From MVYY01 sp012517575 (GTDB lineage: Bacteria; Bacteroidota; Bacteroidia; Bacteroidales; Paludibacteraceae), in contig JAVLUG010000005.1 of NCBI GenBank assembly GCA_031629035.1, positions 1-64,000 on the forward strand: DNA of 64,000 nucleotides. Reading direction: 5' to 3'. This document shows, piece after piece, positions 42,936 through 53,400 of this stretch. Position 1 is the first letter of the stretch. Each line of letters starts with the position of its first letter. The notes below the pieces were generated by a model. It saw only the letters and a list, made by a program, of their open reading frames with translations. It was not told where the DNA came from and did not search any database. Both the position numbers and the translations under genes were made by a program.

Positions 42936-45900
42936 ATGAGGCAACGCGGCAAATTAATTTTTTTTGCATTTCTGCTCATTTTGTTGATGTCAGGGTGTTT
43001 TTGCGAATATTTATACCAAACTTCGCCACAACGTGTCATTCATTTTAATCAGTTTCAAAGCAAGCTGATAAGCAAAGAATTAATAGCTTCGCGCACCTTG
43101 AAACAATTGGACAAACTGCTTGATTCTCATTCTGTTAATGAACTGATCAATTTCTCTTTTCCTGATGATGATATTTCTTTTTATGTGTATCACAACAATC
43201 AACTTATTTTTTGGTCGGATCATCATTTGGATGTCAGCAGCATTTCGTTGAACGATAGCGTCGAACCTCATTTTGTTCAGTTACCGAATGCTTATTGTGT
43301 GAGTAAAACGCTTTCGGCCGATTCGGTGAAACTCTTGGCTTTGATTAAGATAAAGAATAATTTTCCATATGAAAACGAACAACTAATCAATGATTTTGCC
43401 AGAGGATTTAGTTTGGACAAAAACGTAGAAATTGTCGGAGGAACAAATCGAGATAAATATGCCGTTTTCAGCTCTCGCGGTGATTATTTGTTTTCTCTCT
43501 CCGAACCGACAATACCTGTTTATGATGAACGTTGGGCTTTGGCAGGATTGATTTCTTTTCTTTCTTTTTTCTTTCTTTTTTTTGTGTGGTACGCAAAAGG
43601 CTTTTCTTTTTCAGGAAACAAAATTTTGGATTGTAAAGTTTTTTGTGGTTATGCTTTCGTTACGGGATTGTTGTTGGCAGTAATGTTGTATTACAATTAC
43701 CCGTCGGTTTTGCTTGCCAATAAACTTTTTGCGCCTTATCTGTATGCAGTTCCGCCGCTTTTAAATTCGACGGTGCATTTAACTTTGCTTACCGTTTATA
43801 TTTTATCTACTATTTTTTTGTTTTACCGTCGTGTTCAATTGGGGAATAGCGTTTCTTTTTTGAAAAGTTTCGTCTTGTTATCCTTATTGCCATTGTATTT
43901 TTTGTTGTTTTATTATGTTTTGAGAGGAGTGGTTTATCATTCTGGTCCGCAAATACTTATTCTCAGCTTTAAAAATTTTTCCGTTTTTACTGTTTGGATG
44001 CATATTTTAATGCTGCTTTGGGGAATTGGATTTGCATTATTATTTTTTAAAATTCATACTTACCTGACAAGACATTATTATCTGAAAATTGCTTTTGTTA
44101 TTGATGTATTTTTTTCTTGTCTGTTTGCGATGGTGGCTTTCATGATTTTTCCCGACATTTGGAAACTTTCGTTTTTGTCATACATATTTCTTTGGATACC
44201 ACTTTATGCTCTGTATATCGTAAATTTTTCCAGAAAAAGAAATGTTAGACTCATCTTTTATGTGTTGTTTTTTTCGATATTTTTTATCGGGAATGTTGTG
44301 GTTTTAACCAATCAGAAGAAATTTAACAAGTTCAAAATTGCCGCTGAAAATCTTTCGTTGAATGGAACAATTGAAAACGACCAAATGACGGAAATTCTGA
44401 TGGAAGAATTGGATACTCAGTTAAGTCATGACCGTTTTTTTAATCAATTGATGAGAAATGACGATTCAGTAGAAGTTATAAGTGATTATTTGAACAATAA
44501 TTATTTGCGCGGTTTCTGGAATCGTTTTGAAATGCGTCTGAATGCAGCTCCTCAAAATTCTGATTTATTCAGTGAATATCAGTTGTTTTTGCAGGAAAAA
44601 GGAATAAAAATCAAACAGACTCATTTTTACAGTATTATTCCGAGTGAGAAGAATATTTCGTATTTGGGCGTTTTTACTGTTCTTACTGCTCGAAATGATT
44701 CTACATGTTACTTCATGGAATTTTATCCGCGTCAGAATTTCAGAAGTTACAGTTTTCCCAATTTGCTCATATCTTCTCCGCCTTCAATTTTATCGCAGTT
44801 AAATATTTCGCTTGCAAAGTATGATCACCGTAAGCTGGTTTATAGAAACGGTAATTTTGTTTATCCCGATGTCTCAAGCTGGATTCCGTTTGAAAATTCC
44901 AATTATTTTGTTGTTCGTTATGCTAATCGTCTTCATTATGTTTATGCTCCCGACCGCAATACTTACCTGGTACTGACAGAAAATATTCAATATGGAACGG
45001 GAGCTTATTTGTTATATTTTTGTTATGCCTTTCTGGCTTTCTTTGCTTTGAGTTGGTTACTTCTGCAGGTTTATAATTTTTTCGGAAAACGAAAAAAATT
45101 AACTTTAAGTTTTATCAATCGATTTCAAATTTCTTTTATAGCTCTCTTGATTTTGAGTTTTATCGGAATCTTTTATTTTTCGGTAGATTATATTCGCAAC
45201 AATTATGAGAAAGAACAGGTTCAAAATCTGGAGAACAAAAAAATTTACATTCAGAAGGCTCTTCAAAATCTGTATTACTGGAACAAAGATTTGTCCGATA
45301 AAAACAGCCAGACATTAAATTTGGATTTACAGGATCTTTCCTATACTTTTCATACCGATGTGCATGTTTACAACAATGACGGAATATTGGTAGGCAGTTC
45401 ACAGCCTTTGATTTTTTCAAAAAAATTGATCAGCAATCGGATTGCACCAAAGCCATTTTTTACTGAAGATGCCAATATCAACCAGTATGAAAATATTGGT
45501 CATTTGAATTATTTGACAGCTTATACCGATTTTTTCAATGGCGATTATTTGCAAATCGGATACATTGCCGTTCCTCAGTTTTTCAGCCAGGATGAGATTC
45601 AGAATGAGATTGAAAGTTTTATTTCGGTGATTGTTCACATATATTTTATTATCATTTTATTGGTTATCATACTGACATTGCTTATCGGCAAACAAATATC
45701 TGCTCCACTCATGATGTTGGAAAAAAAACTGAAAGAAATTCGTTTGGGAAGGAGAAACGAAAAAATTGATTACCGTTACGATGACGAAATAGGTCAATTG
45801 GTGGCTCAATATAACCGAACAGTGGATGAGCTGGAAGAAAGTGCCCGCTTGCTGGCGCGTTCCGAAAGGGAATCGGCATGGAAATCAATGGCACGGCAGG

Positions 45901-46535
45901 TTGCTCACGAAATCAACAATCCACTTACACCTATGAAACTTACTATTCAGCAATTGATTAGAACAAAAAAAATAGACAAGGACAAATTTGACGAGTATTT
46001 CGATAGAGCTTCTCAAATGCTGGTGGAACAAATTGACAACCTTTCACAAATTGCGCGGACATTTTCTGATTTTGCCCGTATGCCGGAAGCTAAATTTGAA
46101 AGGGTAGAGGTAGTAGAACTTTTGAAATCGGAAGTTGAGTTTTTCAAACATAATTATGAAAAAGTAGAAATTTCTTTTGAAGGATACAAGGAACCGATTT
46201 ACACTTTTGCCGACCCAAAACAGTTAATTCAAGTTTTTAATAATCTGATTAAGAATGCCATTCAATCCATTCCCGAAAATCGGCAGGGAAGAATAGAAGT
46301 GGAAATTTCAACTTCTCACCGGCAAGTTGTCATCCACATCAGCGACAACGGAATGGGGATTCCTGAAGATATCAGAGATAAATTGTTTATTCCGAATTTT
46401 ACCACTAAATCTACCGGAATGGGCTTGGGGCTTGCAATTTCTAAAAACATTATCGAAATAACCGGAGGAAATATTTCTTTTACAACAAGGATAGATGAAG
46501 GAACAACTTTTTCTGTTTTTCTTCCGAAAGCTTGA
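42936..46535 (+). CDS. Large multi-pass sensor histidine kinase
   Basis: 1199 aa. TM1 at 5-27, an extracellular part to about 195, then seven or so helices (200-450), a second large outside segment (460-680), two helices (690-755), another sensor segment (760-890), TM near 900-918, HAMP (AQYNRTVDELEESARLLARS), HisKA with phospho-acceptor His991 in VAHEINNPLTPMKL, and HATPase with NLIKNAIQSIP, DNGMGIPED and STGMGLGLAISKNI. No response regulator is adjacent. It follows rlmH by 36 bp. The cytosolic half resembles NtrY. Confidence 0.93.
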   Translation: MRQRGKLIFFAFLLILLMSGCFCEYLYQTSPQRVIHFNQFQSKLISKELIASRTLKQLDKLLDSHSVNELINFSFPDDDISFYVYHNNQLIFWSDHHLDVSSISLNDSVEPHFVQLPNAYCVSKTLSADSVKLLALIKIKNNFPYENEQLINDFARGFSLDKNVEIVGGTNRDKYAVFSSRGDYLFSLSEPTIPVYDERWALAGLISFLSFFFLFFVWYAKGFSFSGNKILDCKVFCGYAFVTGLLLAVMLYYNYPSVLLANKLFAPYLYAVPPLLNSTVHLTLLTVYILSTIFLFYRRVQLGNSVSFLKSFVLLSLLPLYFLLFYYVLRGVVYHSGPQILILSFKNFSVFTVWMHILMLLWGIGFALLFFKIHTYLTRHYYLKIAFVIDVFFSCLFAMVAFMIFPDIWKLSFLSYIFLWIPLYALYIVNFSRKRNVRLIFYVLFFSIFFIGNVVVLTNQKKFNKFKIAAENLSLNGTIENDQMTEILMEELDTQLSHDRFFNQLMRNDDSVEVISDYLNNNYLRGFWNRFEMRLNAAPQNSDLFSEYQLFLQEKGIKIKQTHFYSIIPSEKNISYLGVFTVLTARNDSTCYFMEFYPRQNFRSYSFPNLLISSPPSILSQLNISLAKYDHRKLVYRNGNFVYPDVSSWIPFENSNYFVVRYANRLHYVYAPDRNTYLVLTENIQYGTGAYLLYFCYAFLAFFALSWLLLQVYNFFGKRKKLTLSFINRFQISFIALLILSFIGIFYFSVDYIRNNYEKEQVQNLENKKIYIQKALQNLYYWNKDLSDKNSQTLNLDLQDLSYTFHTDVHVYNNDGILVGSSQPLIFSKKLISNRIAPKPFFTEDANINQYENIGHLNYLTAYTDFFNGDYLQIGYIAVPQFFSQDEIQNEIESFISVIVHIYFIIILLVIILTLLIGKQISAPLMMLEKKLKEIRLGRRNEKIDYRYDDEIGQLVAQYNRTVDELEESARLLARSERESAWKSMARQVAHEINNPLTPMKLTIQQLIRTKKIDKDKFDEYFDRASQMLVEQIDNLSQIARTFSDFARMPEAKFERVEVVELLKSEVEFFKHNYEKVEISFEGYKEPIYTFADPKQLIQVFNNLIKNAIQSIPENRQGRIEVEISTSHRQVVIHISDNGMGIPEDIRDKLFIPNFTTKSTGMGLGLAISKNIIEITGGNISFTTRIDEGTTFSVFLPKA

Positions 46536-46642
46536 AAATCACAATGATTCGAATATTTTTTCAGTTTTTTATTTATCGGATGATTTTTCATTAAATTTGC
46601 AGCGAAATTTTTTCCTTAAATTTATTACTTAATACATTATTT

Positions 46643-47833
46643 ATGGCAACAGCTACAGGCAAACCAGGCCGTTTACTTTCTCTTGACGTCTTACGCGGTA
46701 TCACCATTGCAGGAATGATTTTGGTTAATAATCCAGGTAATTGGGGAAATGTTTATGCTCCTTTGCGTCATGCAGAATGGAACGGATTAACTCCTACCGA
46801 TTTGGTTTTTCCATTCTTTATGTTTATCATGGGAGTTTCCATGTATTTATCTTACAAAAAATTTGATTTTAAATTTTCCAATCGTACTTTTTTGAAATTA
46901 TTCAGAAGGTCGTTGCTCCTTTTTCTGATTGGTGTGGCAATTGGCTGGCTTGGACTTTTCTGCGGCGGATTGCGCGAATTTCAAGGAACAGATGTATCAT
47001 TGGGCGAAAGAATCTGGCAGGCTGCCACTAACTTTGAAAATGTTCGTATTTTGGGCGTTTTGCAGCGATTGGCTTTGGTATCTTTTTTTGGTACGCTGAT
47101 CATTCTGTTGGTTCCACACAAACACATTCCCTGGTTGACGGGAGCAATATTGCTAATTTATTGGATACTGATTGGAACTACCGGAAGTTATGCTGCCAGC
47201 GAAGACAGTATTATTGCTATTGTAGACAGGGCAATACTGGGCGCTTCGCACATGTACACCCAAACTTTGCCCGATGGAAGAGTTATTCCTTTTGACCCGG
47301 AAGGAATTTTGAGTACGTTGCCTTGCATAGCGCATGTACTGCTTGGCTTTTGGGCGGGAAAACTGATTTCTGAATCAAAATCCAAAGAGGAACAAATTCA
47401 AAAATTGGCTATTTTTGGAACAATACTTTTCTTTGCCGGTTTTTTACTCAATTATGGGTTCCCCATTAACAAGAAAATTTGGTCTTCGAGTTTTGTTCTG
47501 GTTACTTGCGGCTTGGCTTCTTTGCTTTTTGCTTTACTGATTTGGATTATCGATGTTAACAATAAAAAGAAATGGAGTGTGTTTTTTGAGTCTTTTGGCG
47601 TTAATCCATTGTTTATTTATGTGTTGGCAGATATTTTAAGCATTTTACTGAGCAATATTGTTTTTAAATTTTCTGGCGATTGGATTTCCATACAGGATTT
47701 TATTTATGCGCAATGGCTTGTTCCTGTGTTTGGCAATTATATGGGTTCACTGATTTTCGCGTTGTGTTTTGTTTTTATCAATTGGATAATTGCTCATTTT
47801 CTTTACAAAAAGAAAATTTACATTAAACTCTAA
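46643..47833 (+). CDS. DUF5009/HGSNAT-like acyltransferase
   Basis: 396 aa, about ten membrane helices. Opening RLLSLDVLRGITIAGMILVN and TDLVFPFFMFIMGVSMYLSY match the heparan-alpha-glucosaminide N-acetyltransferase-like (DUF1624/DUF5009, NagX-like) family. A conserved His in APLRHAEWNG may carry the acetyl group. It probably acetylates amino sugars at the membrane. Confidence 0.88.
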   Translation: MATATGKPGRLLSLDVLRGITIAGMILVNNPGNWGNVYAPLRHAEWNGLTPTDLVFPFFMFIMGVSMYLSYKKFDFKFSNRTFLKLFRRSLLLFLIGVAIGWLGLFCGGLREFQGTDVSLGERIWQAATNFENVRILGVLQRLALVSFFGTLIILLVPHKHIPWLTGAILLIYWILIGTTGSYAASEDSIIAIVDRAILGASHMYTQTLPDGRVIPFDPEGILSTLPCIAHVLLGFWAGKLISESKSKEEQIQKLAIFGTILFFAGFLLNYGFPINKKIWSSSFVLVTCGLASLLFALLIWIIDVNNKKKWSVFFESFGVNPLFIYVLADILSILLSNIVFKFSGDWISIQDFIYAQWLVPVFGNYMGSLIFALCFVFINWIIAHFLYKKKIYIKL

Positions 47834-47870
47834 TCTTGTATTTAAAGTTTAATTATTGAACGAAAAATAA

Positions 47871-47915
47871 AAATGTAGTTTTTGCTTTTGGGAGAGCAAA
47901 AGCTACATTTTTTTT
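47871..47915. terminator. Bidirectional terminator
   Basis: AAATGTAG..TTTGCTTTT pairs with GCAAAAGCTACATTT, with T runs on both sides. It separates the acyltransferase and ybeY, and overlaps the ybeY stop codon. Confidence 0.8.
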
Positions 47916-48322
47916 AATTCCTCAAGTGCCTTGTTTTCTTTTTGAGTCATTTCTGCTTTCATTTCAGGGGTAGTATCATCTTGTCCGCAAAGATGAAGAA
48001 TACCGTGGATGATGACTCGGTGGAGCTCTTCTTCAAAGTCGACACTGAAATCTTCGGCATTGCTTTTCACCGTCTCCAGACTTATAAAAATATCACCCGA
48101 AATAACAGAGTTCGTGCTGTCGTCGAAAGTGATGATATCGGTGTAATAGTCGTGTTGCAAATATTGTCGGTTGATTTCGAGTATGCGTTCGTTGTTACAA
48201 AATATATAGGCAATTTCTCCAACTTTTTTTTCGTAATTGTTGGCTGTCCGTTTTATCCAGCGATTAATTTTTTGTTTCTTCAGAGTCGGCATGGGAACGT
48301 TTTCCGTAAAGTATTGAATCAT
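47903..48322 (-). CDS. ybeY: Endoribonuclease YbeY
   Basis: 139 aa. The metal site is HGILHLCGQDD; the canonical third His of HGxLHLxGxDH is Asp here, a change I recall as common in Bacteroidota YbeY. DYYTDIITFDDSTNSVISGD is the other conserved block. It acts in 16S rRNA maturation and ribosome quality control. Confidence 0.93.
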   Translation of the reverse strand: MIQYFTENVPMPTLKKQKINRWIKRTANNYEKKVGEIAYIFCNNERILEINRQYLQHDYYTDIITFDDSTNSVISGDIFISLETVKSNAEDFSVDFEEELHRVIIHGILHLCGQDDTTPEMKAEMTQKENKALEELKKM

Positions 48323-48455
48323 AGTGTTTGGAATAAAGAATTTAAACTACTTTTTTGTGAAGATTTACAATAAGTTGTCACAAAAATAGTTGTTTTTGAA
48401 GAAGTTTAGATGCGTTGATATAAATTTTATTTTCTCTCTTTCTATAAAAAAAAAG

Positions 48456-48498
48456 TATCCTTTTGTTCTTTTCCATATGGGTGGAGAACAAAAGGATA
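48456..48498 (-). terminator. Terminator of aspartate aminotransferase gene
   Basis: Perfect 14-bp stem TATCCTTTTGTTCT / AGAACAAAAGGATA. An A run on the left becomes the U tract on the minus strand. It lies 63 bp past the stop. Confidence 0.8.
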
Positions 48499-48560
48499 GA
48501 ATTTATGGCGCAAACAAAGAGTAAAAAGGCTTTTTCAGTGTATTTGGAGAATTCCAACAA

Positions 48561-49754
48561 TTATTGAAGTTTGTTGAGCGCTTGCTGAATTCTTTCAAAA
48601 GCTTTTTTTAGATTATCTTCGGATGTAGCGTAGGAAAAACGAATGCAATGAGGTGCACCAAAAGCTACTCCACCTACCGAAGCAACATGAGCCGTTTCAA
48701 GTAAAAACATGGCAAGGTCAGCTGAATTTTCAATTACTTTCCCGTTGAAAGATTTGCCGAGATAGGCACTGCAATCGGGAAAAACGTAGAAAGCACCTTG
48801 TGGAACGCTAACTTTCATCCCCGGTATTTGTCGAACCAGCTCGACCACCAAATTTCTGCGTCGTTCAAAGGCGGCACGCATGGTTTCCACACACGACTGA
48901 TTGCCCGTGTAGGCTGCTTCAGCTGCTTTTTGAGCTACGGAACAGGCGCCGGAAGTATATTGTCCCTGTAATGTTCCGCAAGCAGAAGCAATCCATTTGG
49001 GAGCAGCAATCCATCCTATTCTCCAGCCAGTCATGGCATAGCCTTTGGAAACGCCATTGATTACAACCACTCTGTCTCGAATTTCTTCAAACTGAGCAAT
49101 GCTTTCGTGCGTCCCTACATAATTAATGTGTTCATAAATTTCATCGGAGAGAATGATAATTTGAGGGTGTTTTGCCAATACTTGAGCCAATCCCTGCAAT
49201 TCTTCTTTTGAGTAAACACTACCTGTGGGATTGGAAGGAGAGCAAAGGATAATGGCTTTGGTTTTTTCAGTTATGGCTTTTTCCAATTGTTCAGGAGAAA
49301 TTTTGAAATCATTTTCAATATCGGAGTAGATAAATACGGATTTACCTTCGCCCAACTTGACCATTTCGGGATAGCTTACCCAATATGGAGCCGGTATAAT
49401 GACTTCGTCGTCCTTGTTCAAGATGGTCAGCAGTACATTGCAAATGGCTTGTTTGGCTCCATTGGAACATACAATCTGATCGGGTGTAAAATCTAAGTTG
49501 TTTTCATTTTTAAGTTTTAAGCAAATAGCTTTTCTTAATTCGAGAAAACCCGGCACAGGCGAATAGAAAGAGTAATTGTTGTCGACTGCTTGTTTTGCAG
49601 CAGCTTTAATGTGGTCGGGAGTATTAAAATCCGGTTCTCCAACGCTGAGATTGATAACGTCAATTCCCTGAGCCTTCAGTTCGTTACTTTTTTGAGACAT
49701 GGCAAGCGTTTCCGAAGGTGATAAGGCTGCCAAACGTTCTGATACTTTAAACAT
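48561..49754 (-). CDS. Class I aspartate aminotransferase
   Basis: 397 aa fold-type I aminotransferase: INLSVGEPDFNTPDHIKAAA, CSNGAKQAICNVLLTILNKD, PSNPTGSVYSKEELQ, PLP Lys in VINGVSKGYAMTGWRIGW, and Arg of the substrate carboxylate site in CIRFSYATS. Aspartate/2-oxoglutarate or prephenate transamination is likely. The PUL promoter lies beyond its start. Confidence 0.92.
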   Translation of the reverse strand: MFKVSERLAALSPSETLAMSQKSNELKAQGIDVINLSVGEPDFNTPDHIKAAAKQAVDNNYSFYSPVPGFLELRKAICLKLKNENNLDFTPDQIVCSNGAKQAICNVLLTILNKDDEVIIPAPYWVSYPEMVKLGEGKSVFIYSDIENDFKISPEQLEKAITEKTKAIILCSPSNPTGSVYSKEELQGLAQVLAKHPQIIILSDEIYEHINYVGTHESIAQFEEIRDRVVVINGVSKGYAMTGWRIGWIAAPKWIASACGTLQGQYTSGACSVAQKAAEAAYTGNQSCVETMRAAFERRRNLVVELVRQIPGMKVSVPQGAFYVFPDCSAYLGKSFNGKVIENSADLAMFLLETAHVASVGGVAFGAPHCIRFSYATSEDNLKKAFERIQQALNKLQ

Positions 49755-50067
49755 AATCTATTGTAATTTTTTGTAGTGATTTCGATGCAAAATTAATCAA
49801 AAAATTAGAATTTGTTCGTTTTTTCAGGCACATTGTTGATTTAATTTTTATCTTTGATCTTTTTCTGATGCTTAATTATTTGTTTTGCTACATATCAACA
49901 CAAGTGTAACGTCGGATCCAATATTTTGTTTCCATGAATATCACTAATTAAATTATTGTGTGTGAAGACATAGGTCAATGCAGGTGTTATTATTTTAATC
50001 GGTTCAAATAATTATAAACAAAGTAAGTTTAGTAATCGATAATTTTTTAACATTATTTATATTTTTT

Positions 50068-50128
50068 CTTGTACCAAAATTGTGATTTTATTGTACATTT
50101 GCCATAATGATTATGTGTACGCACACAT
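50068..50128 (+). promoter_or_regulatory. PUL promoter with LacI-type operator 1
   Basis: CTTG (50068) and the -7 box TACATTTG (50094-50101, exact TAnnTTTG) are followed by ATGTGTACGCACACAT (50113-50128), a 16-bp palindrome with one mismatch, just past the expected start point. That is a repressor position typical of LacI-family sites. Transcription from here gives a 5' UTR of about 300 nt. The rest of 49755-50407 is AT-rich without genes. Confidence 0.6.
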
Positions 50129-50251
50129 TTCTATCAAGCTATTTACTAATCAATTAATTATCAATTTTTTATATATTAATGAAACAAACTTTAAAAGTAA
50201 TATTATTATGTAGAATTCGGTGTTGTAAATAAATTTTTTTATTCAAAAAAG

Positions 50252-50265
50252 TGTGTACGTGCACA
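50252..50265. promoter_or_regulatory. LacI-type operator 2
   Basis: TGTGTACGTGCACA, a palindrome with one mismatch, sharing TGTGTACG..CACA with operator 1. The centres are about 138 bp apart, near 13 helical turns, so a looped tetramer is possible. No regulator gene is in the window. Confidence 0.5.
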
Positions 50266-50407
50266 TATTTTTTTTAAGTTGTCAATTTATTCATTATTAT
50301 TATTTTATATCAATGGAATAAATATACGTTTTGAAAAGAATTTAAAAAAGAAGTTTCAAAAATAAATAATTAATATTCTTAATATTATTGTAATTAAATC
50401 TAATTTT

Positions 50408-53400
50408 ATGAGAACACAAAAGCAATTTTTTTCTGCTTTGATATTCATTTTGTGTGCTTGCCTGACTACAGTTAGGGCTTCAAATGAAATGAACAGTTCA
50501 GCGCAGCAGAATGAAAGAGTAATTAAAGGAAACGTTAAGTCGCAGGACGGTGAGCCGATTATTGGAGCAACTGTTCGAGTTGAAGGTTTAAAATCAGCTG
50601 GAACGATTACAAATTTAAAGGGTGATTATTCCATTACCGTACCTGAAAATGCTACAAAATTACAGTTTTCTTATGTAGGTATGAAACCTTTAACTGTTGA
50701 AATTAGGAACCAAAGTGTGATTAATGTAGTAATGACTGAAGAAGCAATTGGCCTGAATGAAGTGGTTGCCATCGGATATGGGACGGTAAAGAGAAAAGAT
50801 ATTACCGGATCTGTGGCTTCAGTAAGTTCAGATGCTATCATGAATATTCCCGTATCTTCACCTGCGGAAGCTATTTCCGGAAAATTGGCCGGTGTACAGG
50901 TAACCACTACAGAAGGTTCTCCTGATGCAGAAATCAGGATACGTGTTCGTGGCGGAGGTTCTATTACAGGAAGCAACAAACCGTTATTAATTGTAGATGG
51001 TTTTCCGGTACAGTCTATCGATGATATTTCTCCTTATGATATTGAATCGATTGATATATTGAAGGATGCTTCTTCCACCGCCATTTATGGTTCGCGTGGT
51101 GCAAATGGTGTTGTAATTGTTACCACAAAATCAGGAAAAGAAGGTAAGATAAGCGTTAATTACAATTTTTATACTGCTGCCAAAAAAATCGCTAAAACGC
51201 TGGATGTATTATCTCCGTCGGATTATGCTAAATGGCAGTATGAGCTGGCGCTGTTGAAAAATGATGGAGATGCAAGCTCTTATGAAAAATATTTTGGTAA
51301 CTTTCAGGATATTGATCTTTACAACAATGTTCCTTCCAATGACTGGCAAAACCTTGTATTTGGTAGAACAGGAACAACCTTCAATCATAATTTGAGTATT
51401 AATGGAGGCGATTCCAAAAATAAATTTGCTTTTAGTTTCAGTCATATTGATGACAAAGCCATAATGCAAATGTCAAGTTTTAACCGTGACAATATTAATT
51501 TTAAGTACACAACCAATCCTTCCAAAAATGTATCAATGGATTTTTCGACTCGATACATCAATACAAAAATTAGTGGAGGAGGTATGAATGAGCAGAAAGA
51601 AGTCTCCAGTGCTGATTCACGTTTGAAATACGCCATGATTTATCCTCCTTTTCCATTAAAAGACTTAACATCCGAAGCCGGCACAAGCGATGATACCGAA
51701 ATAGGCAATTTATATAATCCATTGGTGGCGATTTCTGATAATGACCGTCAACAAAAGCGAAGTGATCTCAATATGGCAGGAAATATTACGTGGAAAGCTT
51801 TTGATAATTTTAAACTGAAAGTCGAGTTTGGATATGAAAATTATCGTGGAGAAGATAAGCGTTTTTATGGAACGACCACTTATTATGTGAAAAATATTCC
51901 TGCTTCAGAAAATCAGGGTTATCCTGCCGCCGAATTGACAAATACTTTTTTGAATACTTTCAGAAATACCAATACCGTAAGTTATGACTTTAAGAAATTA
52001 GTAGGATCCAGTCATCATTTGGATATGTTGTTGGGAGAAGAATATATTTTTAATAGCGCACAAACTTTGACCAATACCATACACGGATATCCAAAAAGTT
52101 TTACATCTACCAATGCGTTTCAATTAACATCGCAAGGAACTCCTTATACAATTGACAATTATTATTCACCAGATGATATTCTTTTATCATTTTTTGGAAG
52201 AGCAAATTACGATTATTTGAGCCGTTATCTGCTGAGCGTAACCTTTAGAGCTGATGGTTCAAGTAAGTTTTCAAAAGGCAATAAATGGGGATATTTCCCT
52301 TCTGCAGCATTGGCTTGGAGAATTTCATCCGAACCTTTTATGGAATCCACGCAAGGGTGGTTGGATGATTTAAAACTTCGATTAAGTTATGGAACGGCTG
52401 GAAACAATAATATTCCTTCTGGACAAATGACTCAATCTTTCGAATCAAAATCGACTTCATGGATTAATAATGTAGCTTCTTATTGGTCTCCTTCCAAAGT
52501 TATGGCAAATCCCGATTTGAAATGGGAAACAACCGTCACCCGAAACTTGGGGTTGGATTTTGTTCTCTTGAAAAGCAAATTAAACGGAACAATAGAAGGT
52601 TACTATAACTCAACTACAGATTTATTGATCAATTTTCCTGTACCAGGTACTGGTTATGATACGCAATACCGTAATATGGGAGAAACTCAAAATAAAGGAG
52701 TTGAATTTTCACTGAACTGGATAGCTATAGACAAAAAGAATTTTGGGTTGACTTTTAGCGGAAATATAGGGTTTAATAAAAACAAAATTAATTCTTTAGG
52801 AATTATGAGTGACTTTGGAGCATCCAGCGGTTGGGCATCTACCGAAATCGGTAATGATTACTGGATTGCAGAAGGTGGTTCTGTAGGACAAATGTATGGC
52901 TACCTTTCTGATGGAAGATATGAAGTGTCCGATTTTGAAGGATATGATACTGCGAAGAAAAAATGGATACTAAAGGAAGGGGTTGTAGATTGTTCTTCCG
53001 TGATTGGAGCAGATGCCTTACGTCCCGGAGCCATGAAACTGAAAGATGTTACCAATGACAGCATTGTAGACTCAAAAGATTATACAATAATTGGTAATGC
53101 CAATCCTTTGCACACGGGTGGATTTACTATCAATGGAAGATTGTATGGATTTGACCTTTCTGCCAATTTTAGTTGGAGTTATGGTAATGATGTGTACAAT
53201 GCCAATAAAATAGAATACACATCTACCAGTAAATATCAGTATAGAAATATGTTAGCGATTATGGCAGATGGAAAAAGATGGACCAATTTGAAATCGGATG
53301 GAACCATCAGTAATGATCCGGCCGAACTGGAAGCCATGAATGCCACTACAACCATGTGGTCGCCGTTTATGTCAAAATACGTTTTCTCCGATTGGGCTGT

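Noticed and set aside
48378..48560. 60-aa minus-strand frame after the aminotransferase
   Set aside because: It covers the terminator hairpin 48456-48498 and has no protein-like pattern.
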